Positions 5,965-7,677 of a DNA stretch of 7,677 nucleotides are shown here, piece after piece. The translations under genes were made by a program, and so were the position numbers. The notes beneath the pieces were generated by a model. That model searched no databases. It was not told where the DNA came from and saw only the letters and a list, made by a program, of their open reading frames with translations. The stretch is from positions 1 to 7,677 of the forward strand of contig JBKPGF010000006.1 in the NCBI GenBank assembly GCA_046729255.1. Reading direction: 5' to 3'. Each line of letters starts with the position of its first letter. Within the stretch, counting starts at the first letter, position 1. This DNA comes from PALSA-612 sp046729255. Lineage in GTDB: Bacteria; Actinomycetota; Thermoleophilia; Gaiellales; Gaiellaceae.

Positions 5965-6786
5965 CTACTCGGCGACTCGCTGCATCGTGGCGGGACGCTC
6001 GGCGCTGATGCGTTGGGCGATCCACACGGGAATGACGGATGCGATGATGACGAACAGGGCCACGACGTTCACGATCGGCAGCTCCCGCGGTCTGCCAAAG
6101 TTCGTGAACATCCAGATGGGCAGCGTCTGCTGGGCGCCTGCCGTGAAGATCGTCACGATCACCTCGTCGAACGACAGCGCGAACGCCAGCAGCCCCCCCG
6201 CCAGCAGCGCCGAGCGCATCTGCGGAAACGTCACGAAGCGGAACGTCTGCCAGGAATCGGCGCCGAGATCGGCCGATGCCTCTTCGAGCGACCCCGATAC
6301 GCGTCGTAGCCTTGCCACTGCATTGTTGTAGACGACAACGACGCAGAAAGTGGCGTGCCCGATGATGATCGTCCAGATGGAGAAGCTGATCCCGAGCGGC
6401 TGGAGGAAGTTGAGAATCGTCGCTTGCAGCGCCAGCCCGGTGAGGATCCCGGGCAGCGCGATCGGCAGGATGACGACGAACGAGATCGTCTCCTTGCCGA
6501 AGAAGCTGTAGCGCGCCACGGCCAGCGACGCGAGCGTCCCCAATGCGAGCGCGATAGCCGTCGCCCCCAGCGCGGCCTTCACCGACATCCACAGGGCCTC
6601 GCGGACGTTCTCGTCTTCCCAGGCGACGCGGAACCACCTCGTCGTGTATTCCTCGATCGGCCAGGTCTGCGAGATGTTCTCGTTGAACGCGTAGATCGCG
6701 ATGACGAACAGCGGGACATAGATGAACAGGAGCGTCAGCCCCGTGGCGACACCGAGTAGCGCGCGGGTGGTTCGGGCCTCCGTCAC
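5965..6786 (-). CDS. ydcV: YdcV-like (PotC-type) polyamine ABC transporter permease
   Basis: Inner-membrane permease, 273 aa from a GTG start. Six hydrophobic segments lie at about 10-31, 66-92, 101-122, 134-157, 193-213 and 236-256. The EAA loop for ATPase docking runs from about 168 to 188 (EEASADLGADSWQTFR, then P188). GHATFCVVVVYNN (143-155), LLAFALSFDEVIVT (199-212) and NFGRPRELP (229-237) match E. coli YdcV closely as I recall it. The GTG at 6784-6786 overlaps the stop of the preceding permease by 4 nt (GTGA), with AAGG 5 nt upstream. The frame stays open much further upstream, but that stretch is Arg/Pro-rich shadow of the neighbouring permease. It forms the heterodimeric channel with the YdcU-like protein and receives substrate from the YdcS-like protein encoded next. 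Confidence 0.94.
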   Translation of the reverse strand: MTEARTTRALLGVATGLTLLFIYVPLFVIAIYAFNENISQTWPIEEYTTRWFRVAWEDENVREALWMSVKAALGATAIALALGTLASLAVARYSFFGKETISFVVILPIALPGILTGLALQATILNFLQPLGISFSIWTIIIGHATFCVVVVYNNAVARLRRVSGSLEEASADLGADSWQTFRFVTFPQMRSALLAGGLLAFALSFDEVIVTIFTAGAQQTLPIWMFTNFGRPRELPIVNVVALFVIIASVIPVWIAQRISAERPATMQRVAE

Positions 6787-7677
6787 AGCGCCTTGAATGC
6801 GCCGAGGCGACGCGCGACGATGAGATAAATCGTCATGACGACGATCGGCACGAGCGCGAACGCCGCTGCGAAGGGCAGGTCGGAGCTGCGGCGGTTGTAG
6901 ATCACCGTGCCGATGAACTGCTCGTCCGCGATGAGGGACGGCAGGATGTAGTCCCCGAGCGTGAGCGAGAACGTAAAGATCGACCCTGCGACGAGGGCGG
7001 GGAACGCGAGCGGCAGCGTCACCCTCAGGAACGTCCTCATGGAGCGAGCGCCGAGGTCGGACGACGCCTCGAGCAACGAGCTCGGGATCCGCTCGAGGCC
7101 CGCGTAGACAGGGAGGATCATGAAGGGGAGCCAGAAGTACGTGAACGTCAGCCACAGCCCCACATCTTCGCCGGGAACGTCCAGCCCGAGAGGTGCGAGC
7201 AGCCAGCCGACGAAGCCGTCCTCGCCGAGCATCGCGCGCCAGGCGAACGCCTTGACGAGATAGCTCGCCCAGAGCGGTGTGAGAACTGCGATGACGAGGA
7301 GATCGCGGGCTCGCGGTGAGACGAGCCGGGCCATCGTGTACGCGATCGGGAACGCGAGCACGGCGCAGGCGATCGTGACGAGCGAAGCCATTCTGACCGT
7401 CCGCCAGGCGACGTCGCGGTAGACGTCCTGCTCGAAGAGCTGGCGGAAGCTGTCGAGGTTCCAGCTGCGTACGACCTCGTTCGTGAACGGCTCCGTGTCC
7501 CAGAACGCCGCCATCAGCAGCAGTGCCAGCGAGCCGAGGTAGACGATGACGAGCCAGCCGAGCGGGGCAGCCAGGAGAGCGCCCAGCCGCAATCGGTGGT
7601 GACGGTGGAAGAACGACGAGAGCCGCCGCCGCGGGCGCCCCCCCGGCGGCGGCGCTGCGGGCGGCCCAGAGGGGCAG
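6783..7677 (-). CDS. ydcU: YdcU-like (PotB-type) polyamine ABC transporter permease, 5' end beyond window
   Basis: Inner-membrane permease that pairs with the YdcV-like protein. Hydrophobic segments and conserved stretches include LLVIAVLTPLWASYLVKAFAW, an EAA loop (GLERIPSSLLEASSDLG, then RVTLPLAFPAL) and FTFSLTLGDYILPSLI near the C-terminus. The first in-frame start inside the window is a TTG at 7590-7592, but I do not accept it. The frame is open to the right edge, and upstream codons encode SSFFHRHHRLRLG, matching the N-terminus of the permease at the left edge, preceded by a Pro/Arg-rich tail (PPPGGRPRRR). The true start is therefore probably outside the window. The 3' end overlaps the next gene by 4 nt. 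First visible gene of the ydcUVS-patD block; whether an ATPase gene lies further upstream cannot be seen. Confidence 0.92.
   Translation of the reverse strand, partial: CPSGPPAAPPPGGRPRRRLSSFFHRHHRLRLGALLAAPLGWLVIVYLGSLALLLMAAFWDTEPFTNEVVRSWNLDSFRQLFEQDVYRDVAWRTVRMASLVTIACAVLAFPIAYTMARLVSPRARDLLVIAVLTPLWASYLVKAFAWRAMLGEDGFVGWLLAPLGLDVPGEDVGLWLTFTYFWLPFMILPVYAGLERIPSSLLEASSDLGARSMRTFLRVTLPLAFPALVAGSIFTFSLTLGDYILPSLIADEQFIGTVIYNRRSSDLPFAAAFALVPIVVMTIYLIVARRLGAFKAL
7622..7653. repeat. Perfect 10-bp GC inverted repeat near the right edge
   Basis: GCCGCCGCCG (7622-7631) and CGGCGGCGGC (7644-7653) are perfect reverse complements around a 12-nt centre. The stretch most likely encodes the Pro/Gly/Arg-rich tail of the YdcU-like permease, where such symmetry follows from low-complexity codons. 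If the gene really started at 7592, this would instead be an upstream hairpin. Confidence 0.45.

Noticed and set aside
5963..6637. Upstream extension of the YdcS-like frame to give a 601-residue protein
   Set aside because: The extension overlaps the YdcV-like permease and is Arg-rich. The ATG at 5960-5962 gives a proper signal sequence and a length matching YdcS.
6787..7155. Upstream extension of the YdcV-like frame to give a 396-residue protein
   Set aside because: The extra part is a shadow of the YdcU-like gene. The GTG at 6784-6786 forms a GTGA overlap, has AAGG upstream and gives normal YdcV length.
1..7677. CRISPR arrays, tRNA or rRNA genes, insertion sequences, attachment sites
   Set aside because: I saw no regularly spaced repeats, no tRNA-like cloverleaf, no transposase or integrase motifs and no terminal inverted repeats. 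The cluster looks like ordinary chromosomal metabolism and transport.

Overview
The window is a compact bacterial gene cluster with every gene on the minus strand. It reads as a polyamine (putrescine-type) uptake and catabolism locus. The DNA is strongly GC-rich, third codon positions are mostly G or C, GTG and TTG starts occur beside ATG, and the lipoprotein has a twin-arginine signal followed by a Gly/Asp linker. Together these suggest a high-GC actinobacterium, possibly a deep-branching soil lineage. That placement is inference, because the window contains no rRNA or other taxonomic marker.

In transcription order (right to left), block 1 holds a YdcU-like permease (6783 to the right edge, start outside the window), a YdcV-like permease (5965-6786), a YdcS-like periplasmic/extracellular binding protein (4832-5962) and a PatD-like gamma-aminobutyraldehyde dehydrogenase (3349-4794). 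The junctions are a 4-nt GTGA overlap, a 2-nt gap and a 37-nt gap. The gene set matches the E. coli ydcSTUV-patD putrescine operon as I remember it, but in a different order, and the ATPase (ydcT) is absent from the block as far as it can be seen.

A 213-bp intergenic region (3136-3348) separates the blocks. It contains a bipartite GC-rich stem-loop just after the dehydrogenase stop (a possible terminator without a U-tract), an AT-rich imperfect palindrome, a perfect 6-bp hairpin, and a possible promoter/operator directly before the next gene.

Block 2 starts with an Lrp/AsnC-family regulator (2620-3135, TTG start). It continues with a PotA-type ATPase (1553-2641), a PotD-type Tat lipoprotein (399-1556) and a PotB-type permease cut by the left edge (1-396). 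These genes overlap or lie 2 nt apart, so they are probably translated from one message.

The simplest model is that polyamine is captured by one or both binding proteins and imported by permeases powered by the PotA-type ATPase. The amine would be converted by an aminotransferase or oxidase not seen here to an aminoaldehyde, which the dehydrogenase oxidises to GABA. The Lrp-type protein is the likely local regulator. Nothing here requires an undescribed system. The points worth a second look are the two distinct transporter sets sharing one visible ATPase, the mismatched anchoring of the two binding proteins, and the regulatory architecture of the single intergenic gap.
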